A stretch of 64,000 nucleotides of DNA, from the NCBI RefSeq assembly GCF_900110955.1, contig NZ_FOFR01000015.1, forward strand, positions 85,736-149,735, read 5' to 3'. Within the stretch, counting starts at the first letter, position 1, and every line of letters starts with the position of its first letter. Position numbers and translations under genes: made by a program. Under the pieces are notes generated by a model. It did not search any database. It saw only the letters and a list, made by a program, of their open reading frames with translations, and was not told the origin of the DNA. Source of the DNA: Lentzea xinjiangensis (lineage in GTDB: Bacteria; Actinomycetota; Actinomycetes; Mycobacteriales; Pseudonocardiaceae). This document shows, in pieces, positions 24,369 through 33,132 of this stretch.

Positions 24369-24622
24369 GCCGACCGCCCGAGGGCATCGGCGGCGATCGC
24401 GGGCAGGTAGCCGACCTGCTCACCGGTGCCGAGCCACACCACGGGCGAGTCGATGGGCCGGATACCCCACGACTCGGCGTCGTCGGGGGTGCACACCACC
24501 CGCGCGAGCATGTGCTCCATCGGGTAGCCGGGCTGGGCGGCGACCCGCAGCGGGGTGGCGGGGTCGTAGCCGGACAGGGCGGCGATCAGGTCGCCCACGG
24601 TCCGGGGGTGTTCGTGTGTCAT
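24365..24622 (-). CDS. Small protein of unknown function
   Basis: 85 residues, ATG 24622 after GAGGTG. The sequence MTHEHPRTVGDLIAALSGYD, then PLRVAAQPGYPMEHMLARVVCTPDDAESWGI resembles a small family common on actinobacterial plasmids and phages (a short helix plus beta core); its role is unknown to me. It is followed by the coupled 28-residue frame. Confidence 0.65.
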   Translation of the reverse strand: MTHEHPRTVGDLIAALSGYDPATPLRVAAQPGYPMEHMLARVVCTPDDAESWGIRPIDSPVVWLGTGEQVGYLPAIAADALGRSA

Positions 24623-24695
24623 GGCGGGTCACCTCGTGGGTTGGTGCGGGGATGGGTGGTCCGGGGCGGGGCGTCCCGCCCCGGACCGGTGGGGG

Positions 24696-26501
24696 CTAGC
24701 GGGCGGTCGCGCGGAGGGCGGCGGTGGCGGCGTGCCCGATGGCGCGGGCGGTGGCGGCGGGGTTGGTCAGCACGTGGACGGTGGACCCGTCGAGCGGGGC
24801 GTCGCTGGTGCTGGTGGTCAGCCACAGCACGGCGCACCCGGACGCGCGCAACCGGTCGAGTTTGCGCTGCCCGTCGATGCGGGGCTGGTAGCGGTAGTCG
24901 CCGTCGGACACGATGACCAGTAGTCGCGCCGCGCCGGGGCGGGACAGCCCGAGGGCACCGTCGAGGGCGTCCAGCGCGACCGGGATGTCCTCCCAGTTGT
25001 CGTTGGACTCGAACTCGGTGACCTCGGCGGGCAGGCGGCCGGGGTAGGTCAGCGGGCGCACGTGGTGCCCGAAGATCACGCTCGCGGTGTCGGTGGGCAC
25101 CCTGGTGTGGCGGGCGGCGTTGGCCAGAATCCACGCCGCCGAGGCCACGTGCGCGCACGCCCACCGCATCGACCCGGACACGTCGCACGCCACCCCGACC
25201 CGCAACGGCGGCACGGTGACCGGGGTGCGAGTGGTGCGGGTGAACGGTTCGGCGGTCACCACCGCCCCGGCGGCACGTTGGGCCTCGGCGGCACGCACCC
25301 CGCGCATCCGCAACCGCCCCGGCGGGACCTCCGAGGTGGACCTCACCGCGACCCGTTCCCGGACCCCGGCGGTGTCCAACGCCCGCGCCAACACCCGCGC
25401 GGCGGTGCGCTCCTCCGGGGTGGGCGGGCGGGTCCCCGCGAGCCGGGTCGTCCCGGTGCGGGAACCACCAGCGGCGAACACCCGCCGCGCGGCCTTCTGC
25501 GCCTCCTTCTCGGCTGCGTCGGCCTTCGCCTTGTCGGCGGCGGCGACGGCGGCGGGGTCCTCGGGTGCCTTCTCCCGCGCCACCCTCGCTGCCACCCCGT
25601 TGAGCACGGCGGCGATCGCGTCCGCCAACGGCGACGGGTCGGCGGGGGCGTTGCCGCTACCGGTGCCGGGGGTGCCGCCGGACGGGTCGGGGGTGCCGGA
25701 CGGGTCGGGTGCCGCCCCGGGGTCCGGGTCGGCGGGGGTGTTGGGGTCGGTGTCCGGGTCGGTGCCGAGGATCTCGCACCATTGCCGCCCGAGGGCGAGC
25801 ATGGTCTCGCCGTCGTCGTCGGCGGTGCGCAACGCCGTGCGCCACACCGCCCGCAACTTGCCCAACGTGTCGGCCCCGAGCACGTCCTCGATGACACGGG
25901 CGACGGGGGCCACCTCGGTGCGGGTGAGGACCCCGCCGTCCGCGCGTCCCAGCAACAGGGCGGCGGTGTGCGCGGCGTGCGCCGGGGTCATCTGCGGGGC
26001 GGTGGCAGGGTCGGCGAACAGGTGCAGGTCGGCGGCGACGATGCCCTTCACACACGCCCGCAACCAGTGGCGGTCGTCCGGGCGGCGGCGGACTTGCGCG
26101 GCTTCCATGCGGGGCTCTTCCAGCAGCATGGCGGCGGCGACCACGCCGAGCGGGGCGTCGTCCGGGGGTTCCCAGGCGGTGTGTTTGGCGTGCCCGCACT
26201 CGTGGGTCAGGGCACCCCACGCCGGGGCGTAGCGGGGGCGGTCGGACAGGTTCGCGGGGTCCACGGTGGCGGGGTCCACCCCGAGGTGGTCGCCGTCGAT
26301 CTCGATCAGCGCGCGGGCGGGGTAGAAACACGCCGGGGCACCCCCGCCCGCGCCGGGTGCGACGGTGACCAGGAGGTCGTCGCGGTCGGCGATGACCGGG
26401 ACCTCGTCGGCGAAGGCAGCGGACAGGGACAGCCATTCGGGGCGGGCGGGGAACACGGAGGCACCGGTGGCGGTCGGGTCGGTGGTGAAGTGGGTGCTCA
26501 C
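24696..26501 (-). CDS. Metallopeptidase-like protein with C-terminal VWA domain
   Basis: 601 residues from GTG 26501, with AAAGGA upstream. The N-terminal part carries ALTHECGHAKH (an HExxH zinc-peptidase motif, about residue 105) and LLEEPRMEA about 35 residues later, a plausible third ligand. The middle is Pro/Asp-rich with a coiled Ala/Lys stretch. The C-terminus is a VWA domain with the MIDAS motif DVSGSM, then a conserved SDGDY. This is the DUF2201-like metallopeptidase/VWA arrangement that works with MoxR AAA ATPases. The partner ATPase is encoded 46 bp upstream. Together they probably remodel or activate a target in an ATP-dependent way. Confidence 0.8.
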   Translation of the reverse strand: MSTHFTTDPTATGASVFPARPEWLSLSAAFADEVPVIADRDDLLVTVAPGAGGGAPACFYPARALIEIDGDHLGVDPATVDPANLSDRPRYAPAWGALTHECGHAKHTAWEPPDDAPLGVVAAAMLLEEPRMEAAQVRRRPDDRHWLRACVKGIVAADLHLFADPATAPQMTPAHAAHTAALLLGRADGGVLTRTEVAPVARVIEDVLGADTLGKLRAVWRTALRTADDDGETMLALGRQWCEILGTDPDTDPNTPADPDPGAAPDPSGTPDPSGGTPGTGSGNAPADPSPLADAIAAVLNGVAARVAREKAPEDPAAVAAADKAKADAAEKEAQKAARRVFAAGGSRTGTTRLAGTRPPTPEERTAARVLARALDTAGVRERVAVRSTSEVPPGRLRMRGVRAAEAQRAAGAVVTAEPFTRTTRTPVTVPPLRVGVACDVSGSMRWACAHVASAAWILANAARHTRVPTDTASVIFGHHVRPLTYPGRLPAEVTEFESNDNWEDIPVALDALDGALGLSRPGAARLLVIVSDGDYRYQPRIDGQRKLDRLRASGCAVLWLTTSTSDAPLDGSTVHVLTNPAATARAIGHAATAALRATAR

Positions 26502-26547
26502 GGTTGCGGTCCTTTCGCGACGGTCGCGGTTCGGGGGTGGGTTGGGG

Positions 26548-27789
26548 TCAGGGTTTGGTGGTGATGCGGGCACCGAGGGCGAGCGGGGCGACGGTGCGCC
26601 CGAACGCGTCGCGCACGACGGCGGCGACGGTGGCGCGGTCCTCTTCCGGCGCGATGCCCACGAGGTTTCCGGCGGCGGCGTCGGTGCCCAACACGGCGGC
26701 GATCTTCTTGAACGCCAACAGCTCGCGCAGTTGTGGTGCCCACCCGACCTCGCCCCGTTCCTGCCGGGTGGCCAGGTTGCGCGCCACGCGCACCGCCTTC
26801 TTGTCCACGCCCAACTGGTCGGCGAGGTCGTAGTCGCTCGACACCTGAACCTGCACGGAGAACCGGGACGCCAGCGCGTCGGTGAGCACCGCGCCGTGCA
26901 CGCCGGGGTTGTGTCCGGCGACCACGTAGAACCCCGGCGTGGCGTCCACGACCTCGCCGCCGTTGGCCTTGATCACGATCTGGCGGCGTCCGTCCATCGC
27001 GGGGTAGACCACGGCGAGCACGGTCGGCGGGATCAGCGTCGCGTCGTCGATGAACAGCGGCACCCCGTCACGCATCGCGCGGACCAGCGGACCGTGCACG
27101 AACACGAACTCGCCGTCCGGGGTTTTGGTGTAGTCGCCCACGAAGTCGGCGACCACGGTGTCCCCGTCGCCCTGAACCGTGATGCAGTCCGGGAACGCTG
27201 CCTCCACCACCGACGTCTTGCCCGTGCCGGGCGGTCCGTACATCAGGGCGGCGACCCCGGCGTCACGCAACCGCCGCAGCGCGGTCACGTCCGGCATCCC
27301 GGACAGCAACCGGGGGTGGTAGTCCATCCCGTTGGGGCGTTTCACCGGACCGGTGATCACGCCCGCCGACCCGGCGGCCGACCCGCCTGCACCCGCCGGG
27401 GCGGGCACGGGCGCGGCGGGCGGTGCGCTGGTGGTCGGTTTCGGGGTCTTCGGGCGGGACGTGCGCGGTGGGGCGGGGGTGATCGTGGGCGCGGCAGCCG
27501 ACGCCGTGGTCGCGGTCGCCCGGTAGGCCAGTGGGGACGTGGAAGCGACCTCGGCCTCCCCCCGGTCCGCGAGCACTTTGCACGCGTTGCCGACCGCCCC
27601 GGATGACCGGTTCAGGGTGTGCGCGATGGTGCGCGGGGTGAGTTCGGTGCCCGCGTTGTCGGCGAGCACTTTGGCGACCATCGCGCGGAGTTCACCGTTG
27701 CCGAGCCGTTTCGGCGCGCCCGCCGGGGCGGTCGGCGTGGTGGTCGGTGCCGTGGCGGGCGGCGCGGCGGGCGGGGTGGGCGTGGTCAT
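26548..27789 (-). CDS. MoxR-type AAA+ ATPase with N-terminal winged helix
   Basis: 413 residues, ATG 27789. Residues 28-95 (RLGNGELRAMVAKVLADN, then RTIAHTLNRSSGAVGNACKVLADRGEAEV) form a winged-helix unit related to the one in the 207-residue regulator at 19555. A Pro/Ala-rich linker follows. The AAA module starts near 180: Walker A YGPPGTGKTS, Walker B LFIDDATLIPP, sensor VVAGHNPG, and DALASRF with the arginine finger. The sequence is of MoxR/CbbQ/NorQ type, chaperone-like ATPases that pair with VWA proteins. The fused DNA-binding domain is unusual and suggests a DNA-linked task. Confidence 0.85.
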   Translation of the reverse strand: MTTPTPPAAPPATAPTTTPTAPAGAPKRLGNGELRAMVAKVLADNAGTELTPRTIAHTLNRSSGAVGNACKVLADRGEAEVASTSPLAYRATATTASAAAPTITPAPPRTSRPKTPKPTTSAPPAAPVPAPAGAGGSAAGSAGVITGPVKRPNGMDYHPRLLSGMPDVTALRRLRDAGVAALMYGPPGTGKTSVVEAAFPDCITVQGDGDTVVADFVGDYTKTPDGEFVFVHGPLVRAMRDGVPLFIDDATLIPPTVLAVVYPAMDGRRQIVIKANGGEVVDATPGFYVVAGHNPGVHGAVLTDALASRFSVQVQVSSDYDLADQLGVDKKAVRVARNLATRQERGEVGWAPQLRELLAFKKIAAVLGTDAAAGNLVGIAPEEDRATVAAVVRDAFGRTVAPLALGARITTKP

Positions 27790-27825
27790 CGCGGGCGTTC
27801 CTTTCAGGTGTGCGGGGGCGGCGGG

Positions 27826-27975
27826 TCAGGCGGCGAGCGCGGACTCGGCGGCGGTCTGGTGCCGTTCGGCGTCGGTGTCCGCCGCTTCCGGGGTGGCGTG
27901 GTCCGCCGACCATCCGCAGTAGCAAAACGCGGTGGCGGTTCCGTCGTCATTCGTCACGGTGTCGGCGTAACACAT
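27826..27975 (-). CDS. 49-residue Cys-containing protein
   Basis: ATG 27975 follows GGGAG at a proper distance. The protein reads MCYADTVTNDDGTATAFCYCGWSA, then an acidic helix. The Cys pair (CYC) and early Cys2 could bind metal. It is the first gene of the MoxR-VWA operon, 36 bp before the ATPase gene. A longer frame starting at 28053 lacks a ribosome site. Confidence 0.55.
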   Translation of the reverse strand: MCYADTVTNDDGTATAFCYCGWSADHATPEAADTDAERHQTAAESALAA

Positions 27976-28808
27976 AATTGGCTCCCATTTTCGACATGGC
28001 TCGCGCCGGGCGTGGTATTCGGTGTGGTTTCGGTTCCTCCGGCGACAATTCAATTATGACTCTGCGTCGCGCGTCATGCAATAGGTTTGGCAGCTCATTT
28101 TCAAGACTCTTTTCGATTGACGCCGTCGCCGCCATTCCGGAATCCCCACCCGGCGCGCGTGCTCGCGTTTCCGACCGAAATGCGACCACGTTTCCGCAGG
28201 TCAGAGCGTAACAAGCGGCGGGAGCTGACCAGAAAGCCAGAAGCCGGCAGCGCGCGTAGAATTCAAAGAGAAAGGGACGGGGAGATATCAGGAAGGGAGT
28301 AATCGAACCAAAAAGAAGGCAATAAGGAGGCGGGGACAACCGTGGAGCCGACACGGCAGGCAGCCGGCCACCAGCCCGCCCCGATGTGTTCACCGGCTTG
28401 TGGCCAAGCGAGTCTGGGATACCAGCGGATCCCCCTACAGGGCCCCTGACCCGCGTTTTCGCTGGCCGGAGGGGGTGGCGCTCTAACAGGATCCCCAACC
28501 TGATCCCCAATGTGATCCCCCGTATGAACCCCCAACGGAAGTGACCGTACGCGCTGTCGATCTCCATACTGACTACATAGAGTGACATCTCACCAGAGTT
28601 GAGCTGAGTAGGATTACGGTGGGCGACTTCGGCCGTTTGGCGTAACGTGGGAAGCTCGACACTCGTCGCCAGGGGAGGCGGAGGGTGAAGGAGCGGTCGC
28701 GCTGAGCAGGCGCGATCGCCTCGACGGCAGGCTCGGGGAAGGGCCTGCCGCAGGACGTGACGAGCGGGCGCGCAGTGGGGGCCCGGTCAGCGAGCACGGG
28801 GAGGCGCG
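27976..28808. other. 830-bp gene-poor, lower-GC region
   Basis: It must hold the promoter of the minus-strand operon and the promoter of the HxlR gene. 27976-28330 is visibly poorer in GC than the flanks. The only notable structure is the 12-bp iteron set at 28490-28537, with one more GATCCCCCT at 28438. No frame here has protein-like composition. Confidence 0.5.
28490..28537. repeat. Four 12-bp iterons
   Basis: Consecutive 12-bp units GATCCCCAACCT, GATCCCCAATGT, GATCCCCCGTAT and GAACCCCCAACG. Head-to-tail units of just over one helical turn are usual for replication iterons or for an array of activator sites. Confidence 0.65.
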
Positions 28809-29312
28809 GTGACGGAGCGAGATGACAGGGTCCTTCGTGGACTGTATGACCTGAAGAACCTTTTCGGGGACAAGTGGGTACCCGCCATCCTGGTGACACT
28901 CCGGGACGGCCCGCTGCGTCGGGTAGAGATTCTTTCCACGGTCAACTCGTATTCCATCGACGAGAATTGGACGGACAAACACGCTGTCCTGCACGATAGC
29001 ATTCTGGCGCGCACATTGAAAAAGATGCGCGAACAGGGTCTCATCGTTCGCGAGAGTTGCGATAAGTCTTTTCCGCCGGAAGTCGCGTACTCGTTGACTC
29101 CGGCGGTCGCGGAGGTGTTGACGCTGGCAGAGCCTCTGATCGAATGGACTCGTGCGCATCCGGAATTGCTCTCGCAGGCGCAAGCGCACAGCCGTCACAG
29201 TGGTGCGGAGACGTCCATTCTCGATGATGTCGTCGATCTCGACTCCCCGACCGGGGCCGGTCGATTCCACTCCTCCGACCGTCGCCCTCGTGCCGGTGGC
29301 GCCGTCGGGTGA
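28809..29312 (+). CDS. HxlR-family winged-helix regulator
   Basis: 167 residues from GTG 28809, after GGGGAGG. Residues 10-110 (LFGDKWVPAILVTLRDGPLRRVEI, ILARTLKKMREQGLIVRES, VAYSLTPAVAEVLTLAEPL) match the HxlR fold: a helix starting near the WV motif, a recognition helix and a wing with YSLT. The family usually has a Cys at the N-terminus (redox sensing), which is missing here. The tail of 45 residues is variable. It is convergent with the BTAD gene, 32 bp away. Target unknown. Confidence 0.8.
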   Translation: MTERDDRVLRGLYDLKNLFGDKWVPAILVTLRDGPLRRVEILSTVNSYSIDENWTDKHAVLHDSILARTLKKMREQGLIVRESCDKSFPPEVAYSLTPAVAEVLTLAEPLIEWTRAHPELLSQAQAHSRHSGAETSILDDVVDLDSPTGAGRFHSSDRRPRAGGAVG

Positions 29313-29344
29313 CCCGGCGCCGCGCACGAGGCCGCCGGCGGGGT

Positions 29345-32300
29345 TCATCCCGCTCGGCTGTGCCCGCGGTCGGCTCGTCCCGGTTCGCCGGGGGCATCGT
29401 GGCGACGACGTAGCCGGTCGGCCAGGTCGACGGCCTGGTGCGTGGGCCGATCGTCGACCTCGGCAAGCCGTGTGGTGAGCAGGGTCAGGGTGCGCGGGAT
29501 GGCGTCGAGCTGTCCGAGGCGTTCCTGCAGGCGCATGATGTCGCGGTAGATCAGCTCGTTGTGCGGGTCGAACGCACGCGCGATCTCGAGCAGGTCCAGC
29601 GTCTGCTGGGGGTCGTCCTCGACCAGGGCGCGGGCCAGTGCGGCGACGGCGTCGATGGCGTCGCGGCGGATGGCCTCGCGGGCGGTCTCGATCCAGTCGG
29701 TGGAAAGCCCGTCGGCCAGAGGGCCGGTGTAGCTGTCCACGATCCGCCGATACGCCTCGACCCGATCGGCGTCGGTGACGGCGGAGCGGCGGGCTGCCAC
29801 GGCGGCGGCGAAGTGGTGGTAGTCGACCTCCACCAGGTCGGGATCCAGCCGGTAGCGGCCCTCACCGACCACCACGAGATCGGACAACACGTTGCCGGTT
29901 GCCGCGGCCAGAGCTCGACGTAGACGCGAGAGCGAGGTGTTCATCGCGTTGGTGGTCCGCTCCGGCGGGCTCGTGGCCCACAGGGCGGCGATGAGCGCCT
30001 CGCGGCTGGCGCCGTCGGGGTGCAGCGCCAGAAAGACCAGCAGTTCGCGCAGGCGGGGCTGGAACGCCGAGGTGATCTCGCGTTCGGCGGTGCCTCCGTC
30101 GGGTGTTGCCGGCGTGGGACGCCACCACACCCGTGGCGGCCCGAGCACGCTGACGCGCAGCGGCGCGGACGATGCCTCGCGCGCCTCGGCGGGGCCCTGT
30201 GGCTCGCTCCCCGTCGACAAGCCGTGCCGGTGGCCTTCACCGGCATTGTGGGCTGCTTCGTCAGTGTCGGAGCGAACAGGCTGGACGGGACGCAGCCGAA
30301 GACCCGGTGACGTCGCGGGCGCGGGCTCCGGCCGAAGGATCTCCAGCTCGCCGTCGCCTCGCCGGTCGTCATCGCCTGGGGCTGTCAACAGCTCCAGGTC
30401 CGTGTCGGCGACCGGCGCCTGGGTCGTGCCCTCGGCGAGCGTGTCCTCGGGCACCGCGTGTCCGGGATCGTGGGTGCTTGCGCCGCGGTCCACCACGGTG
30501 TCCAGGGGCTTGGCGGTGACGGCAACGGAATCGTCCACGACGACGTGAGGACGCGGCACGACAGCCGGATGCGGTTCGTCGACGGCGGTCTCGGTGAACT
30601 CGGGCTCGTCGCCGGGGTTGGCGTGGCGCAGCAGGTCCATCAGGTCGGCGAGGTGGTCGTCGCCCAGCTGGAATACACGCGCGCCGCGCAGCGGCTCGCC
30701 GAGGCCGGGGCTGGTGGTGGAGATGGTGCCGTCGTCGCGGACGTAGGCGCTCACCCCGGCGCTCCACTGGCCCAGCAGCAGCCCGGTCACGCCGACGGTT
30801 GAGCCGTTGTCCAACACCGCCTGCAGCCTGCGGGCCTGGCGGCCGGGTGCGCGGGCCGCCAGCACAACGGGCCCCCAGGGTTGACCGGTGGACGGGAGCT
30901 GACCGACCCGCACCAGCGTCTCGGATTCCAGCATGTCCAGTGCCGCGTCGAGGTCGGCTGCCACCCGTACACCCGCCGGCAGCGGTGCCTGCGCCACGCG
31001 CCTGCCGAACAGCGCCGCGAGGTCGTCGGCCGGCACGATGACCGTGGCCGGCCTGTGCGTAGTGGTGAAGGCCGTGCTGAGGATGGCCACGAGCAGCGCA
31101 CGGACCGCGGCGGGGGCGCCCGCGCCGAGCAGGCCCAGGCCGTGCGCTGCGGCCAGGTCCACGGCGATCTCGCGGCCGTCCCGCACACCGACCGACAGAA
31201 CCGGTGCTTCGTCGTCGGGAACGTCGGCGGCCTCGGCATGGGTGCCGAGGACGAGCGGCGGTGCCGGTGCGCGTGGTGGGCGCTCGCCCGGCCAGTCGAG
31301 GTCCACTTCGTCGTCGGCGCCGGTGTCGTCGTGGTCGGCACGCAGGTGTGCCAGCCGCAGCTGGTAGACCACCGGGGCGACGGGTAGGTCGCTGCGGTCG
31401 CCGCTACCGGGCTGATACCGGCGTCGATTGCGCCGCCGGGCCGCGACCAGAGCGGCGCTGACCGCCGCCGCCAGGCCGAGGCCGACGAACAGTTCCTCGC
31501 CCCAGCTGATCCCCGGCTCGCCCACCGCGTCGGTGCTCGGCGGCGCCTGGGTCGCCGGTGGAGCTTGAGTGGTCGGTGGGGCTTCGGTGGTGGCGGGTGG
31601 CTGGGTTGTGGAGGGGGTCGGTGTCGTCGTGCTGCTGGGCGGGGGCTCGGGTGGAGGGGGCGGAGTTTCTGGTGGTGGCACCGGGGCGGTGGTCGGTGGG
31701 GAGCTGACGGTGGCGTCGTCGGGCAGGGCCATCTCCTCGCCGGGGAAGATCAGGCCGGGGCGGGTGAAGGTGCCGCCATTCGGTTGTGGTTTGCCCTTGT
31801 TGAGTGCGTAGATCTCCGGCCAGCGGTTGCCGTCGCCGAGGGTGCGTTCCGACATCCGCCACAGCGAGTCGTACACGCCGGTGGCGGGGTTGTACGGCAG
31901 CACCACCGCGGATTTCGCGCGGCCGGGCTGCTGCTCCGCCACGCGGCTCGCGTCGTGGTGATACGGCGCGCTGTGGGCGACCGGTCGCACCCCGGTGAAC
32001 TCCGCTTGTTCGGCGGGTGTGTTCCAGGCGGGAGCCGTCGCCACCACGTCAGCAGCGGCGCCGCCCGCAGCGGATGGGCTCATGGTGGGCAGGCCGGCGC
32101 GTTGACCGAGGATGGAGATCAGGACCGCGCCGACGAGCACGGCCGCGATCCGGTGCACCGGTCCGGCCGCGGACAGGTCGGGCATTCTGGCGTCGCGGGC
32201 GATCTCGACCGCGCAGCGGGCGACGTCGAGGGCGAAGAACGCCCACACCAGCCAGGTCAGGCAGGCGAGGAAGTCCAGCAGGAACGTGGTGGTCATCGGG

Positions 32301-32542
32301 CCGAGCAGGACACCCTGGACTTCCGCCCAGGAGGGCAGGTGGTCCGGCAGCGGCCAGCCGACGAAGTGCGTCAACGCCGACGGCAACCCGGCCAGCAGCG
32401 CGACCAGAACGGCAGCCGCCAGCAGTCCGCGCACCAGCAGTCCGAGCCCGCCGAGCACCCGCCCGGCACCGTGCCACGTCCGGCCTCGCGTTCGCGGTGG
32501 CCGACGCGGCTTGCGGCGGGGGCGATGCGGTGATGCGGCCAT
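29345..32542 (-). CDS. Membrane-anchored LysM-BTAD regulator of the Tad locus
   Basis: 1065 residues. Two or three membrane helices lie in residues 30-150, then an extracytoplasmic-looking region with a LysM-like segment (YDSLWRMSERTLGDGNRWPEIYALNKGKPQ, about 225-275), a Pro/Thr-rich linker, a further membrane helix (about 345-365) and Arg-rich stop transfer. Residues 800-1040 contain a winged helix (ITSAFQPRLRELLVFLALHPDGASREALIAALW) followed by a bacterial transcriptional activation domain (YRLDPDLVEVDYHHFAAAV), as in SARP-type activators but fused to a membrane sensor. It is the last gene of the Tad locus. It may couple wall or surface state to transcription of the pilus or to protein-protein control. 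Confidence 0.8.
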   Translation of the reverse strand: MAASPHRPRRKPRRPPRTRGRTWHGAGRVLGGLGLLVRGLLAAAVLVALLAGLPSALTHFVGWPLPDHLPSWAEVQGVLLGPMTTTFLLDFLACLTWLVWAFFALDVARCAVEIARDARMPDLSAAGPVHRIAAVLVGAVLISILGQRAGLPTMSPSAAGGAAADVVATAPAWNTPAEQAEFTGVRPVAHSAPYHHDASRVAEQQPGRAKSAVVLPYNPATGVYDSLWRMSERTLGDGNRWPEIYALNKGKPQPNGGTFTRPGLIFPGEEMALPDDATVSSPPTTAPVPPPETPPPPPEPPPSSTTTPTPSTTQPPATTEAPPTTQAPPATQAPPSTDAVGEPGISWGEELFVGLGLAAAVSAALVAARRRNRRRYQPGSGDRSDLPVAPVVYQLRLAHLRADHDDTGADDEVDLDWPGERPPRAPAPPLVLGTHAEAADVPDDEAPVLSVGVRDGREIAVDLAAAHGLGLLGAGAPAAVRALLVAILSTAFTTTHRPATVIVPADDLAALFGRRVAQAPLPAGVRVAADLDAALDMLESETLVRVGQLPSTGQPWGPVVLAARAPGRQARRLQAVLDNGSTVGVTGLLLGQWSAGVSAYVRDDGTISTTSPGLGEPLRGARVFQLGDDHLADLMDLLRHANPGDEPEFTETAVDEPHPAVVPRPHVVVDDSVAVTAKPLDTVVDRGASTHDPGHAVPEDTLAEGTTQAPVADTDLELLTAPGDDDRRGDGELEILRPEPAPATSPGLRLRPVQPVRSDTDEAAHNAGEGHRHGLSTGSEPQGPAEAREASSAPLRVSVLGPPRVWWRPTPATPDGGTAEREITSAFQPRLRELLVFLALHPDGASREALIAALWATSPPERTTNAMNTSLSRLRRALAAATGNVLSDLVVVGEGRYRLDPDLVEVDYHHFAAAVAARRSAVTDADRVEAYRRIVDSYTGPLADGLSTDWIETAREAIRRDAIDAVAALARALVEDDPQQTLDLLEIARAFDPHNELIYRDIMRLQERLGQLDAIPRTLTLLTTRLAEVDDRPTHQAVDLADRLRRRHDAPGEPGRADRGHSRAG

Positions 32543-32656
32543 GACGTGCTCGTTTCCTCAGCAGACCTGGACGTGTTCGCTCGCCACGCCGTCACGCGAC
32601 GGCGATGGGCCGGCGTCGTCGGCGAACCTTGGGTGCTGGGCGGTCGCGAGCACGGG

Positions 32657-33082
32657 TCAACTCGCCTGGGCCACGAGCCGCTCGGAGGTGTCCGGCCCTG
32701 TAGTGGTCGAACCCTCGCGTGAGTCGGGCGCCTGCCCCTGCGTCGGCGTCCTCGGCCCCGAAGCACGGCGCGTGTCACTCTGCGTGCCAGGCACGACTGC
32801 GGCTTTCCTGCGCTTGCCGCGGCCGGGCTTGTGCCCCGCGAGCCACCCGGTGAGGTCGGACGGTTTGAGGTCGGTGAACGCCGCCAGCTCGTCGACGTCG
32901 ATGACGTCCTGGGCGTCGGCCACCACCTCGCCGAGCTCACGCTCCACCTCGGCGAGCTGGGCGACGATCTCGGCTCGGCGTTGGGCGAGCTCGCCGACCT
33001 GCTGCGCGGCGGCAGCCCGCCGTGCGCTGCGGGCGGTGTCGGCCTCCTCGACGCGCTGGCGGATCTCCTCGGGCGTTGCCAT
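32657..33082 (-). CDS. Coiled-coil small protein of Tad locus
   Basis: 141 residues from ATG 33082, preceded by AAGGGAAG. Residues 1-55 are a highly charged heptad-rich helix (ATPEEIRQRVEEADTARSARRAAAAQQVGELAQRRAEIVAQL, in part). Residues 56-85 (VDELAAFTDLKPSDLTGWLAGHKPG) look like a small helix-turn-helix. The rest is disordered. It lies between the TadG-like gene and the BTAD regulator, so it is probably an adaptor or regulator of the locus. No known family recognised. Confidence 0.65.
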   Translation of the reverse strand: MATPEEIRQRVEEADTARSARRAAAAQQVGELAQRRAEIVAQLAEVERELGEVVADAQDVIDVDELAAFTDLKPSDLTGWLAGHKPGRGKRRKAAVVPGTQSDTRRASGPRTPTQGQAPDSREGSTTTGPDTSERLVAQAS

Positions 33083-33132
33083 GGTGCTTCCCTTTCTCTG
33101 CGATGCGGTATTCACGGCGGGCGACAGTGTGG

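Noticed and set aside
25062..26564. 500-residue plus-strand frame opposite the VWA gene
   Set aside because: Gly/Arg/His-rich antisense sequence without any motif, while the opposite strand has VWA and HExxH motifs.
23410..27975. Known ternary vWA-MoxR-effector (VMAP) conflict system
   Set aside because: MoxR and VWA parts fit, but no recognisable VMAP effector or associated peptidase or nuclease lies next to them.
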